Shown: piece after piece, positions 36,633 to 48,720 of the stretch
Layout: every line of letters starts with the position of its first letter
Position numbering within the stretch: the stretch's first letter is position 1
Assembly: GCA_936440205.1 (NCBI GenBank)
Contig: OW387149.1
Span: 5,538,114-5,602,113 of the forward strand
Length of the DNA stretch: 64,000 nt
Direction: 5' to 3'
Source: Lepidonotus clava
Lineage: Eukaryota; Annelida; Polychaeta; Phyllodocida; Polynoidae
Made by a program: the position numbers and the translations under genes
Notes under the pieces: model-generated
Seen by the model: the letters and a program-made list of their open reading frames with translations, nothing else
Databases searched by the model: none
What the model was told of the DNA's origin: nothing

Positions 36633-36767
36633 AAGAAGACCCCTGGGGGGTGTCCTCTGGTCTATGGACAACCCGCCGGCCAGCGTACGGCCAAAGGCCC
36701 AAGGCCGCAGCCTGTACACTGGCCAGAGGGTCGTCCGTAGACCAGAGGACAAGCCTAAGGGTCTTCT
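36633..36767. repeat. Fold-back repeat, hairpin I, copy 1
   Basis: AGAAGACCCCTGGGGG...GTCCTCTGGTCTATGGAC on the left is mirrored by GTCCGTAGACCAGAGGAC...GGGTCTTCT on the right, giving arms of about 40 bases. The centre contains CGTACGG. Confidence 0.75.
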
Positions 36768-36820
36768 AAAAAAAATTCACCCAAGGGATATCTAAAATAA
36801 GCTGAAAATACTGACACCAA

Positions 36821-36873
36821 GGAGTGGTACGTACATCATGTCAATACGCACTACCCTCTGTACGTACCGCTCC
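36821..36873. repeat. Hairpin II, copy 1
   Basis: GGAGTGGTACGTAC and GTACGTACCGCTCC pair with one mismatch around a 25-base loop. Confidence 0.7.
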
Positions 36874-37115
36874 TCAGCAGAGCGGGTGATAAAGGGGCAA
36901 GGAGGTGCAATTGGGTTAGGGGTGGCTCTGCATGTTTACATATGCTACATAAGGTGCAGTAGGTTAATACATTGGCAAGGAGGTGCACCAGGTTCGGGGA
37001 GTGGGGGGGGGGGGGGGCAGGTTGGCAGCGTTCCTGGCGGCAGACGCAGGCAGCATTGATCAGTTTGCACCCATCTCGGAGCGCGGATTGTCGACACACC
37101 CGCCCTCAGCTCAAA

Positions 37116-37266
37116 TCATGGCGGGTTACCATGGCGACCAACTCTTTGATCTACACCCCCTCCCCCCCGCCCCGCCTGACCCCCGCCCCACCCAGTCTCC
37201 ACGGCACCCGCAAGAACTCTTTGATCTCCATAACTACGCCCGTTTCCATAGCAACCCCAGTCCATC
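37116..37266 (+). promoter_or_regulatory. Two RFX X-boxes in a GC-rich block with a donor-like end
   Basis: GTTACCATGGCGAC (37125-37138) and GTTTCCATAGCAAC (37242-37255) fit the X-box GTNRCC-N2-RGNAAC. ACTCTTTGATCT occurs twice, at about 37141 and 37216. An open frame starts MAGYHGDQLFDLH at 37118 and runs to GCTGG followed by GTAAGG at about 37276, so a proline-rich first exon is an alternative reading. Paired X-boxes are known near ciliary gene starts; here that is inference. Confidence 0.35.
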
Positions 37267-37810
37267 TTCAGCTGGGTAAGGAGGCCGTCGGCCGGGGACG
37301 GGGAGGGGAGAGGGGAGGACGGCTCACGTTTTATTTCCCATTCACTACATTTGTACACGGTGAATATCGACGCTGTAGCGGGAAATAATGTCAGTTATAA
37401 TGCCCGCTCGTGCAGCGGGCAATATAAGAAAAAATATATCTTTCGGCTGGTTGACATAGGAAATCTACGTAAAAACATACTCTCTTCCTACGTAGGGAAA
37501 TAAGTGCGCCATCCGGGGATATTTAAAATGTAATATTGTTAAGGAAGGAAGCGACGGAAGGTCAAGGGTTCCATTGGGCTTCGCGGATAATATTTCTTTT
37601 CAAATATACCCCGCGCGAGTGTTCTTACTTTTAATCTTAGATTTATTATCGAGTTGTGTATTTGGAATCTGTGTTGTGTACAGACAGGTATAGGTTGGTG
37701 CAGGGTAGGGACAGCAGCATGGCCGTCCGCTGTCCTAGGCCCGCTGTCAGGTTATTTCAGGCTCACAGGCACTGTAGAACATCATATATATTGAAATAAA
37801 ATTTAACATG

Positions 37811-37878
37811 GAGATGGCATTCTAAAGAAATTACACAATACGTTAATGTATTGTGTAATTTCTTTAGAATGCCATCTC
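37811..37878. repeat. Perfect 31-bp-arm hairpin
   Basis: 37811-37841 (starting GAGATGGCATTCTAAAG) and 37848-37878 are exact reverse complements around the six-base spacer GTTAAT. The length of 68 bases is in the range of a microRNA precursor, but the perfect pairing and AT-rich arms suit a young fold-back or inverted duplication better. Confidence 0.9.
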
Positions 37879-39205
37879 GATTATCCTCCTGACGTTGAGG
37901 TATGTCTGGCAGTGCTGTCTCATATCTCGCTGTGACAGCCGCTTCGTTTAGACTGCCGTTCACCGGAGTCCAGTTCAACGCCCCTACCCTCACCCAGACC
38001 CACACACCTCCTCCCGCCGGGCCCAGACTCAAAGACTCAAAGTCGTCCCAGTGGCCGGCAGCCGCCGGTTCATAGTCATTAGTCTTGGCTCCCACTTCAG
38101 AGGGAAAACAGCGAAACCTGTTGAGGAAAAAGATAATACAGAGATCGATATCGCGAATCTGGCAATTTTACCAAAACACAGGAAAATATGTATGGAATTT
38201 AGTCGTCCAGTTTCTGGATATTCTATTTCTCAATCTTCAGGAAATTGCACTTTTCTAAGAATAAAATTTCATTTTTTTCTGAAAACTTCATTATTATCTT
38301 TATTGATATTTCTGAACTTGACCAATTTGAGATCTGAACATATTATCGAAACTATCAGGGAAATCTCAGGGAAAGCACAGGCAATTTGATCATGAAATTT
38401 GATATTGGGATGTGTAGGAGGTTCAGGTTGAATCTGGTTTTATATTATTTGAATGCACTTCTAATTGTTTATCTATTGTGCTTATCTCAGTACGAGCAGC
38501 TTTCCATAGACCCATATTGACTGTAGATTGTACACTATTGATAGAATATGAAACATACATAATGCATAATATGTGAGGCTATCACGCAAACAGACATTGA
38601 ATTATAGCAGTGTATAATATGAACCGTTTAAGTCAGATGGCTCTAACCCGTCAGTAATTCCTCAAAATGCGCAATTAAGATTTCAGAATTGATCTTCCTT
38701 AACAAACCTGTACTGGGTTATCATAGTGGATATTTGATATACAGTAATTACATTCTAACTTTTTTTTGTTTCACTCCCATTTGTGCCAGCATAACTCGGT
38801 TAATACTGAAGTTATGTGGCTGAAATCTTCAGGTTATGTAAACTAAAATTTCCAGGTAAAAAAACAATCATTCATCCGAGAACATGCCCCATTGTGGGTC
38901 CTAGTCGATGTTTTTAATTTCTATAAAACGAAAACTATAGTTTTATAGGACCTAATTAGAATTTATTTAAGCCTTCCTGAAATGTCAAAACGAGAGCATC
39001 AATATTAGGCTAGCTGTTTTAGACCAATGAACAATACTGAAAAAAACTCATTTTGATTTTAAATTGTCCTATAAAAGTTGTTTTTATGTCCCTGATATTG
39101 AGAGGCGATCACAGTTCGCTTAGATGCATGTAGTGGCTGTGTGACGCTGCAGGTGATGCTGCTGGTGCCTGGTGTGTGGAGGCGAGGAAGGGCTGAAGCA
39201 GTGAG
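37879..39205. other. Gene-free AT-rich stretch
   Basis: No exon, transposon end or tandem repeat that I can support. The 112-codon frame at 38051-38389 has no recognised homology. Confidence 0.3.
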
Positions 39206-39543
39206 CAGGGGTCGATATTAGCACTAGTCCACTAGTGAAATCATGTCGGACTAGTGCCTTTTATGGGCAACTAGCCCGATGGGCTAGTGCAAATATAAAA
39301 TCTGACGAGACTTATTTAACTGTATTTGGTTATGTAGTTAAAGAAACATTGAGAAAAATACACACATGTTATGTAGTTAAAGACACATTGAGAAAAATAC
39401 ACACGTTGACAAAGATGAATAAATTATGCATGTTAATCTTCCAAGTGTCCTGTGGGTACTAGTGCAGTTTACATCAGACTGGTGCAAACTTCCATCTACT
39501 AGTCCCGTGGGCTAATGCGGAAAAAAGTTAAGGTCTATCCCTG
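39206..39543. mobile_element. CAGGG-ended MITE with internal ACTAGT repeats
   Basis: The left end CAGGGGTCGATATTA and the inverse right end CAGGGATAGACCTTAAC are imperfect terminal repeats. GTGAG flanks both sides (39201-39205 and 39544-39548). CACTAGTCC, GACTAGTGC, CTACTAGTCCC and GGGCTAGTGC recur inside. A 37-base tandem pair containing ATGTAGTTAAAGA lies at 39331-39404. The ends recall hAT elements, although hAT duplications are usually 8 bp. Confidence 0.6.
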
Positions 39544-39568
39544 GTGAGGCATGCTGAGCACCTGATGA

Positions 39569-39606
39569 CCCCCCCCCCCCCCCCCCCCCCCCCACACACA
39601 CACACC
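39569..39606. repeat. Poly(C) run of about 25 followed by (CA)n
   Basis: It is the longest homopolymer in the window. It lies about 25 bases after the MITE at 39206-39543. Confidence 0.9.
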
Positions 39607-40949
39607 CGAACAGAACGTGTCCGGATTAGCCTAAAGTGTGTCATGTTTTGCAGATTGACAAATTTTCCATGAGAAAATCATAGGTTCTGATCAACGTGTG
39701 CGTAAAGAGGGTCACAAATGAAGGGGAAAGGATATACGAAGTGTTTGAATGTCAACCGTCCTAGGGAGACAGCCAAAAGACACTGTAATGAGATGACTCA
39801 AGTGACAATAACCATCTCCCTGGTAAAAGTAGGCTACATCAGTAATGCAGAGTATAAGTTTCTGTTACATAAATAGTCATAGTCGTAGTCATTTCGTAGT
39901 ATATATACTATTGATAACATTATTCGAGCGTTTGATAATGAATCATTATCAACTGTAAAAACCAAGGGTTTGTGGTGATGGACACACTTAAGACGTTTGC
40001 CATGAATTAGAGATTCCTACAGCCTCTCCAAGAGAATTGATGGTTTTCAATTTAATGGTCGAGAATTTGTGACGGGATGGTGCAGGCCCGTCTCGAAGTG
40101 GACCTCCTCGTTCCGGCCACACCAACCTGTCATAGCCCCCAGTAGGTTTGTACAGTGAATAATATAGGGCACGTTGGGAGAAGAATTGGGATATGATATG
40201 ATTTTCTGTTTTTCTCCTGCCTCATCTCCCGTTGGGCGTGATGCTACAGACGTGAGGTACATGGTCGTCACGAGCCCCACTGTCACGGGGACGACATCAG
40301 GTTGTGAGGGATAAAACAAGCATGATATGAGGTCTCGTATACCTCGTTGACGTTCAGCAGACCCACACAAATGAGACCTATAAAAACCGCCCAAGAGCCG
40401 GGAGGTAATTCCCCGCCCGGTTGTCTCCGTCATCCCCTCGGAGCCTCAGCCTCGGTAGGGTCATTGAGTCTGCTAACCAGGCGCCGAGTGGTGGGGATTA
40501 GACCTACAGACGTAATAATAAGATAAAAGATACCGGTTTACAGTTGCTGCAGTCTCCGTCCCCCGGCGCGCCCTGTCCCGTGGCAGGACCTATTGCCCCC
40601 ACAGGTGCCAGGCCCTATTTTCCGCCCGATACCAGGTGAGAGCAGGCTAACTTTGTCCCCACCCTGTAACACCCCGGCGATATACTTCCACTTCTCTACA
40701 TGTAATCACCTCTGTGGCCAAAGCCTTTTTTACGTGAAGCACAAAGTTGGTATCACTGCGGGCGGTAGTTTACTGGGTCAAGCATACATCCGGGCACTCG
40801 CCTAAACCTAGAATGCTATAGTCGGAACGATGATTACAAGGGAATCTTAAGCGAGAAAGAAGTATGACTTTGTCCCCTTTGTGACGCTATGTGGACTATC
40901 TGGTTCCGGCTACCCCTCTGATTGAATGCGGCTGGTGTGGAGGGTTGGT
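39607..40949. other. Gene-free stretch
   Basis: It holds short open frames without recognised homology. CCAGGTGAGA at about 40631-40640 resembles a donor after a 14-codon frame, with no other support. No repeats were identified. Confidence 0.25.
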
Positions 40950-41030
40950 GCCTGCTGAGGGGTGTGAATGTGGTGGGTGTGTATAGTCGGTCCCTGCTGA
41001 GAGGTGTGAATAGTTCACACCCAGGTGTGG
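40950..41030. promoter_or_regulatory. T-box half-site cluster
   Basis: GGTGTGAAT (40961-40969) recurs at 41003-41011, where GGTGTGAATAGTTCACACC (41003-41021) is an 8-base-arm palindrome of T-box half-sites, followed by CAGGTGTGG. CCTGCTGAG precedes both half-sites, so part of the cluster is a local duplication of about 42 bases. Confidence 0.4.
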
Positions 41031-42000
41031 TTTATGGCCGGGTATCTGCTGGTATCGGCGTGTGTCATTAACACCTATACAGGTATCCGGGGGGGGAGGT
41101 GAAGGTCAGGTGTAGAGGTCAGACGCCCCCTGGCGGGTAGGGGCAGAGACAGGTGCCACCACACAGGTACAGGGGCGGGGGGGGGGGGGGCAGACCGGGG
41201 GGTGGGGGTTGAAGGAGGGGGAAACCAAAGCACCGGCTGCCTTACAGTATAAGGTTACTTGTCAGTAAACAATATAACATGTACCTTACAACAAACCCTT
41301 AGACAGCCTACTTCATTTCATACTCTTGGTTCTATACACAGCATGCTTTTATAGTCTTGTACCTCTACAACTTACAAGCCCTGTGGCTCTACATTCTACA
41401 TATTGTAACCTCGTATCTGTCTACTATTTCTTACTTTTTTGATATGTTATCATAGGTATCTAAAAGAAAAATACTGTACACGGACTAAGTAAGTGTTATG
41501 AACTTACCAGAAAGAGTGTCTGTCAAACATTTGTACAAGAAGTAGAGCTAGTGAAGGAAGCTTTAAATATCAGCCGCGGGTGAAATTTGTAACGGATATC
41601 GGAGGGCAATGTGACAAACTCACAGTTTATGTAGTTTGCAATTATTTTACCCCATCATTTTTTAATTTCATTAGATGTTTGTAACCTAAAATATGATACA
41701 AATGTGAAAATGTTGATGGAATTTAAGCATATAATAGCAAGCGTTTTATGAAACAAAAACAATCATAAAATACACATCACTTCCAAGCCAATATGTTTGC
41801 TGTGCAGTCGGTCATTCGGTTCCGAGGAACTGCGAGGGTGGATCCAGGCGGAAGAGGGGGAGGGCGAGGAAGGGGTCCCTATTTTGGTCGGGGACCAGAT
41901 TCTACACAGACCCCTACCTCCACCCCAGACCCTTTCAAAACCCTGGAGCGTCCCTCCAGTAACCCTTGGGATAAAGTACAGGCGGTTCTGACACTTTTTA
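41031..42000. other. Gene-free stretch with poly(G)
   Basis: Poly(G) lies at about 41175-41190, and a CTCF-like core (minus, GCCAGGGGGCGT) near 41125-41140 with 12 of 14 matches. The rest is AT-rich without a recognised gene. Confidence 0.3.
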
Positions 42001-42014
42001 CAAGTATGACCCCA

Positions 42015-42220
42015 TGTCAATGACGTGTCAAAGACGTGCCAATAATGTATCAATAACGTGTCGTTTACGTGTCGCTGACGTGTCGGTGCGGCTGGGGGCA
42101 CGTCGCTCAGACGTCGCTCAGACGTCGCTCAGACGTCGCTCCCGTGGCCCGCCGGAGGAGCACCCATCGATTCCCCCATCATGTTCCCTCCGCCGTCCGG
42201 TTACCGTTGTCATGGCGACG
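42015..42220. repeat. ACGTG/ACGTC short tandem repeats and X-box
   Basis: Six ACGTGTC- or ACGTGCC-type repeats, 10-12 bases apart (42020-42085), run into four GACGTCGCTCA copies, 11 bases apart (about 42100-42140). GTTGTCATGGCGAC (42206-42219) fits an RFX X-box. The ACGTG repeats resemble E-box or stress-response cores, which may be incidental. Confidence 0.5.
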
Positions 42221-43329
42221 ACAAGTCGGCGGCGGGACACAAATGCCATGCCAGCAAAAAGTGAAGTAGGCTTCCCCCCCCCCCCCCCCCCCCCGAACCA
42301 CAACCGGCGCGGCGGAGGGTCGGGCCTGGAATCAAATCTGACATTTAACTGACGGCGGCTAAATCGGTGCACTGCAGGTTGGTGGATGGGGAGGGAGGGA
42401 GGTGGTGGCACGGCGCGGGCCTGCTCCAGCCTCCCTTAGAGTTAGATAGGGCGGGCGGCGGGGACCACAGGCCTGCGGTGCGGCACACCTCAGGGCTGCC
42501 CGTTCACCTGGTAGCCGCTGTAACAGGATTCACGTACCGGCCAGGATTCGTCTACCTGGGGCTACCGGGCGCGTGCAATGGGTCACAGATAATTAGTCTA
42601 AGGGTACGTTCTGTCATTCATGCCAGTAAAAGTTGTAATGGCTAGCAAACTAAATATATATCTCTCACATCTTTTTCATCACTAGGATTCATACCTTGAA
42701 TTGCCAACTCGTCCCTACTCCTCAGCCTGTGGAGGGACCACCTATTCAGGTCGGCCCAAGGCTAGGTGCAACCCACCAGTCAAATGGCCTGTGATCGGCC
42801 CCAGTACACGAAGCCTGGCGTCAATCCTACTAAACATGTCTCCACAGGGACGGACCGTGAACCTCACCTGGAGATGAATAAACTAAATGGATAACGTGTA
42901 AAACACGGGACTGGGATCTGTGTTCACCTCACACTGAAAGAGGACAGACAATGCCCCGCTGTGGACGATTTGTAAAAAGGACTCGTGAATAAAGGTAGAT
43001 AAAGGGGCCGATGAAAACGTAATGACGGTGAACGCGGTCTGTGTTGGTCACGTGACGTCCTGTCAATGGGAGGTGGCGGGGCCAACAGGCAGGTGACCAG
43101 CGGGCCGGGCATAGGGACAGCGGGGTACACGCGGGGAACCAGCCACACGCCACATAACGTGTGGACGGACCGCGGGGAGGGTAGGGATCGGGGGGGGGGG
43201 GGGAGTAATGATCATAATCAGGTTTATGACCAGGGTTAGACCAGAGGTAGGGCCTCCCACCGCCCGTCACCACCACCTCCAGGGGCCAGCACCCAACACC
43301 CCCATCCCACTCACCCCCAACCTAACCCG

Positions 43330-44265
43330 ACCCCCCACCTGGGCAGGAAGTGCCAGGTGCCGGGAAGGGGTAGTGGCATGGGGGAAGGGGAAGGGGGGAG
43401 TGGGGGTTAAGGGTGTGGCAGTAGGGTAGGGAAAGGGGGATGGGTGTTGGAGGTAGGCCAGGGGCGTAGCCAGCTCTGAAGTCTAAGGGGGATTTAACCA
43501 AAAGTGTGGGGTTCTAGATAAATTTAACTGGGTAAGTTCCAACCATGATTTTGCTTAATATGTCTCATATTTTACTCATGTTTTGGGAAATCAGAGGGGT
43601 TCCAGACACCCAGGAACCATTCCTGGCTACGCCACTGTTTGGGGTGTGGCGGCAGGATGAGGGGGGGTGGGAGGATTGAGGTAGAGGCAGTGTAGGGCGG
43701 TAGGGTAGTGGGTGGTCGAAGCAGGGGTAGGCCTGTAGGGTAGGGGTGGAGGTAAGTGGTTGTAGTAGGTAGGGGGTGGAAGTAGGTAGGGCGTCAGGGG
43801 GACGAGAGGGTAGGGTAGGGAGAGGAGGGAGCGTTCTGGCGGTAGGACCACACCTGATCCGATGGGTGATTGGGATGGGGGCGACACCAGGCCGCGCACA
43901 GAGACAAACGGGGGTAGAAGTAGGGGTGTTGCGGCAGGATGGTAAGGGGAGTAGGGGTAGAGGTAGGAGTGTGATGTGGGGGGGGGGGGGCGGGGGTAGG
44001 TAGGGGGGTGGCGGTGGGGGGGGGGGGGGGGGGTAGGGGTAGAAGTAGGGGAGTTGTGGGGGAGGTGGGGTAAAAGTAGGGGTGTGGCTCAATGTCCCTC
44101 CCACCAACACCTGACCCGTCTTGGTGATGGGCGCGTGGCGTGACGTCGCCCGGCGTCCCGCCCTGGAGGAAGCCGCGTCCCGCCACCCGGCTGTACGGCC
44201 GGATATAGAGCGGGGGGGGGGGGGGGGAGGGGGGAGGTGGGGGACACCAGGGTGCACGCACACAC
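43330..44265. repeat. G-rich low-complexity tract, G-quadruplex-prone
   Basis: Irregular GTAGGGG, GGTAGGG and GGGGTAG repeats, poly(G) runs at 43976-43991, 44016-44033 and 44210-44228. It gives an apparent 232-codon minus-strand frame made of Pro, Tyr and Leu, which is a composition artefact. A hAT-like MITE is inserted at 43459-43637. Confidence 0.75.
43459..43637 (-). mobile_element. GGCGTAGCCAG hAT-like MITE
   Basis: The left end CAGGGGCGTAGCCAGCTC and the inverse right end CAGTGGCGTAGCCAGGAAT match over about 15 bases around a 179-bp AT-rich body. CAGTGGCG-type ends place it with hAT elements. No clear 8-bp duplication. Relatives are at 50399-50510 and 24828-24946. Confidence 0.75.
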
Positions 44266-45569
44266 AGCACGGGTTTACTGTATCAAACTGTTATTTCAAA
44301 TCTAGTACGATGAAGCTGTATCTTCTCGCCCGCCACATGTTAAGTATTGATTATTGTGATTCAACCAACACGTGAATTATATAAGTAACGACGTGTACGT
44401 TTGATTGGTCATAAGCATCATACTGTTTTAGAAGGGGCTTCTTTGCCCCTGGCTATTGTGACCCAAGTCCTTCTGCAGCTGATGAGTACGAACAAGTGTT
44501 TTTTTTACCCCGAGAACTTATAACCATTCTGCCGTTATAGCCACCTCATGAAAAGAGCTTTTGCTTTAAAAAGGAAGATAATTGTAGTTGGATTGAAACA
44601 GGACCTAAATGTCTTACGTGTGGTCCAGTGCTTTGGGCGTGTGGCCACTGGGACGAGCACGGTGGTTAGGGGCTTTGGGCCGAGGGTGGTGTGCTTTGGG
44701 CCGGTGCGTGCGGCCCCACGTTACCCTTTCGCTGGTCGCCCGTCGCTGGTGTCGGAGGTTGTCATTAACGGGCCGCGAGGCGCTGGGCCGGGGGTAGGAG
44801 GGAGGGGGTCGCGTGAGGCACGCTACGGACACCCCCCCCCCCCCCCCCCCACACACACACACTCCTGTACCGCCACAGAACCCCTTTCCCTTACCCCTTA
44901 CCTCAGGCCTGTATTCTCACCCAGCCCCGTCTTCATCCTACCTTTCCCAATGTCTCGCCAACGTAGATTGATGAAACGACAATATATAATCCTAAGCTTC
45001 CCCTAAACGAGTGTCCGCCAGCCTTTCCCCCTGTCATATCCCCCAGGGTCGTCCTAAACCACCAGACTTATCCTTGATTAATCGCACACCACACGCCCCT
45101 CATCCCTAAGGTTTATCCATAGACCCTTCCACTGTACCAGGCCTACCCTTAACGTTACCTGACCACACCCTCCCGCCCCAATGACCGCTCTCTGAGGTCA
45201 GTCTGTTGTCATATCTGTCCAGTAACTGCTCTAAACGAACCACCTATCAGCCACTATAAGACCATCCACGTGAGGGTCTGAAAGTAGAAATTGATGGCCC
45301 TCAGCTGAGGGTGGGGCTGAGGGTGGGGTTGTCCAGGGTGGGCTTAATTATGGATGGTTACTGATGGGGCAGAAACTGGCCCGTGGGACGGGACAAAGGG
45401 AGGGTGTGTGGGGGGCTGGGGTTAGGCTCCTCCGGCCGCCGCTAACTACATTAACCCCCCCCCCCTCCTCCTCCTCCCTATTGTCTCGGGGCATGTTAAC
45501 ACGATGTACAGGAGGGCGATAATTGAGTGGCGTGACGGGTCGGTGCTGATTTATCGCCCAGCTCGGGGC
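44266..45569. other. Gene-free stretch
   Basis: A G-rich stretch with repeated GCTTTGGGC and GTGCTTTGGGC phrases (44620-44720), a poly(C) run with (CA)n at 44833-44862, and ordinary sequence after it. The 152-codon frame at 44548-45006 has no recognised homology and crosses the poly(C) run. Confidence 0.3.
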
Positions 45570-45860
45570 CCGAGGTACCCACGCCTGCCATGCACGACGT
45601 CCACCCCCCACGTCATACACCCCTACTCACAGGGAGGGAAGGGTTCAGATTTGTCTTTTTTTCAGAATTTTGATTTCATATCAATATGAAATGATAAAAA
45701 ACAGTTCCATGTATGCATCCCTCAACCCTATGCATTGAACGCCTAGCCGAAGTACCCACGCCACTCATGCATGACGCCCTGCCTCATGTTACATTCCCCT
45801 ATTCATGGGGAGGGACAGGTTCAGAGTTTTGTCAGAATCTTGATTTTATGTCTAATTAAA
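45570..45860 (+). repeat. Diverged direct duplication beside the 24-bp array
   Basis: 45570-45690 and 45749-45860 share GTACCCACGCC, ATGCA(C/T)GACG, CCCCTA, GGGAGGGA, GGTTCAGA and AGAAT(T/C)TTGATTT in order, about 178 bases apart. It directly precedes the minisatellite. Confidence 0.65.
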
Positions 45861-48004
45861 ACCCCTCAATCCTACCTCACACCCCTCACACCCTATACTA
45901 CTTTTACCTCACATCCCTCAGTCCTTTACTACTCACATCCCTCAGTCCTATACTACTCACACCTCACCCCCCTCAGTCCTATACCACTCACACCTCTCAG
46001 TCCTATACTACTCACACCCCTCAGTCCTATACCACTCACCCCCTCAGTCCTATACAACTTACACCCCTCAGTCCTATACTACTCACACCCCTCAGTCATA
46101 TACTACTCACACCCCTCAGTCCTATACTACTCACCCTCCTCAGTCCTATACTACTCACCCCCCTCAGACCTATACTACTCACACCCCTCAGTCATATACT
46201 ACTCACACCCCTCAGTCCTATACTACTCACCCTCCTCAGTCCTATACTACTCACCCCCCTCAGTCCTATACTACCCACACCCCTCAGTCCTATACTACTC
46301 ACCCCCCTCAGTCCTATACTACTCACCCCCTTAGTCCTATACTACTCACCCCCCTCAGTCCTATACTACCCACACCCCTCAGTCCTATACTACTCACCCC
46401 CTTAGTCCTATACTACTCACCCCCTTAGTCCTATACTACTCACACCCCTCAGTCCTATACTACTCACACCCCTCAGTCCTATACTACTCACCCCCCTCAG
46501 TCATATATGACTCACCCCTCACACCCCTCAGTCCTATACTACTCACACCCCTCAGTCATATACTACTCACACCCCTCAGTCCTATACTACTCACACCCCT
46601 CAGTCCTATTCTACTCACACCCCTCAGTCCTATACTACTCACCCCTCACACCCCTCAGTCCTATACTACTCACACCCCTCAGTCCTATACTACTCACACC
46701 CCTCAGTCCTATACTACTCACACCCCTCAGTCCTATACTACTCACCCCCCTCAGTCCTATTCTACTCACACCCCTCAGTCCTATATGACTCACCCCTCAC
46801 CCCACTCAGTCCTATACTACTCACCCCCCTCAGTCCTATACTACTCACCCCCCTCAGTCCTATACTACTCACCCCCCTTAGTCCTATACTACTCACCCCC
46901 CTCAGTCCTATACTACTCACACCCCTCAGTCCTATACTACTCACACCCCTCAGTCCTATACTACTCACCCCCTTAGTCCTATACTACTCACGCCCTCAGT
47001 CCTATACTACTCACACCCCTCAGTCCTATACCACTCACACCTCACCCCCTTAGTCCTATACTACTCACCCCCTTAGTCCTATACTACTCACACCCCTCAG
47101 TCCTATACTACTCACCCCCCTAAGTCCTATACTACTCACACCTCACCCCCCTCAGTCCTATACTACTCGCACCTCACCCCCCAACAGTCCTATACTACTC
47201 ACTCCCTTAGTCCTATACTACTCACCCCCTTAGTCCTATACTACTCACGCCCTCAGTCATATACTACTCACACCTCACCCCCTTAGTCCTATACTACTCA
47301 CCCCCTTAGTCATATACTACCCACACCCCTCAGTCCTATACCACTCACACCTCACCCCCTTAGTCCTATACTACTCACGCCCCTCAGTCATATACTATTC
47401 ACACCCCTCAGTCATATACTACTCACACCCCTCAGTCCTATTCTACTACACACCCCTAAGTCCTATACTACCCACACCCCTCAGTCCTATACTACTCACC
47501 CCCTTAGTCCTATACTACTCACACCCCTCAGTCCTATACTACTCACACCTCACACCCCTCAGTCCTATACTACTCACACCCCTCAGTCCTATACTACTCA
47601 CACCCCTCAGTCCTATACTACTCACACCTCACCCCCCTCAGTCCTATACTACCCACACCCCTCAGTCCTATACTACTCACCCCCTTAGTCCTATACTACT
47701 CACACCCCTCAGTCCTATATTACTCACACCTCACCCCCCTCAGTCCTATACTACTCACACCCCTCAGTCCTATACTACCCACACCCCTCAGTCCTATACT
47801 ACTCACCCCCTTAGTCCTATACTACTCACACCCCTCAGTCCCATACTACTCACCCCTCACACCCCTCAGTCCTATACTACTCACACCCCTCAGTCCTATA
47901 CTACTCACCCCCTTAGTCATATACTACTCACGCCCTTAGTCCTATACTACTCACACCCTTAGTCCTATACTACTCACACCCCTAAGTCCTATACTACTCA
48001 CACT
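45861..48004. repeat. Minisatellite, 24-bp unit
   Basis: About 88 copies of CTCACACCCCTCAGTCCTAT followed by ACTA, with a 23-base form carrying CCCCCTTAG and occasional ACCTC insertions that extend a unit. The plus strand is pyrimidine-rich with about one G per unit. Tyr/Ser/Pro-rich open frames within it are artefacts of the multiple-of-three unit. Confidence 0.95.
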
Positions 48005-48349
48005 GCACATGGTTACGTTTCTGCTTCCTAGAGTGAAAAGTCTGTTCTCTCTCCACGTTGCTATGCCTCTTCCCGTGCAGGAAACTGGACCCAACAAGTA
48101 GAGAGACTCTAAGGGTCACATGGGACCACACTGACTAATATCTATTTAGTATTAATCCCCCTACAGTATACCAGGATTATAGGGATACATCTAAATAGCT
48201 ACTGAATACAATTGGACTATGGACATTATTCAAAACACATAAGAACATAAGCTGAATAACACCCCTACTCCTCCCATCTCACACACCCGCTTTGGCTCAC
48301 AGACCCGGTTATTTCCCACACCCCTACAGGCCCGTGTCGGACTATCGCC

Positions 48350-48720
48350 ATCTAATCTAGGCGGGCTGATCTACACCGTTCTAATGTAGGCGGGCAGACA
48401 AAGAGCCGTCCGCCCCGCCCGCCGTATGCCCCGCCCGCCGTATGCCCCGCGCGGGCCGTACGGCGGGCATGTACCCCCCGGCTATCAGCCCCCCTCATCT
48501 GCCGCGCGCCCTTTATCGCCCGGCTACAGGTGTCCCTAACCAATTAGCCCCTCTCATTATCACTAATTGTGCCGACTTAATTACAACCTATCTCCCCAGT
48601 CCTACACCAGGGGGCGCCTCGAGGTGTAAAAAATCCCCGCCTGACACAGACCCCGACTGCGCATGCGCCGCCATCCTGCGCGCGCACCCCGCCCTCGGCC
48701 GATGGAACACGGGGATGGGC
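48350..48720. promoter_or_regulatory. CpG island with GC boxes, CTCF-like and NRF1 motifs
   Basis: Three CGTATGCCCCGC-type repeats (48420-48470) carry GC boxes. ACACCAGGGGGCGC (48604-48617) matches 13 of 14 CTCF core positions. TGCGCATGCGCC (about 48658-48669) is a palindromic NRF1 site, directly followed by GCCGCCATCC, a YY1-like core. NRF1 plus YY1 is typical of CpG promoters. No downstream exon was identified. Confidence 0.45.

Larger units (their letters stand above)
36519..36985. mobile_element. Fold-back module I+II flanked by direct repeats
   Basis: Two hairpins lie between imperfect direct repeats (about 36558-36622 and 36900-36975) that share TACATAAGGTGCA and a GGGTT...GCTCTG phrase. 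Hairpin I is 36633-36767 and hairpin II is 36821-36873. The I+II pair recurs at 49643-49863 and 63271-63446, so it is probably a mobile or once-mobile unit. No protein is encoded. Confidence 0.55.

Noticed and set aside
37811-37878. Firm microRNA call
   Set aside because: Perfect pairing with a six-base loop is unlike typical precursors, which have bulges; without small-RNA data only the hairpin is supportable.
43565-44270. 232- and 158-codon proline-rich frames, minus strand
   Set aside because: They are produced by G-rich low-complexity DNA and run across poly(G) runs and a MITE.
45771-46976. Tyr/Ser/Pro-rich frames
   Set aside because: Products of the 24-bp minisatellite, whose unit is a multiple of three.
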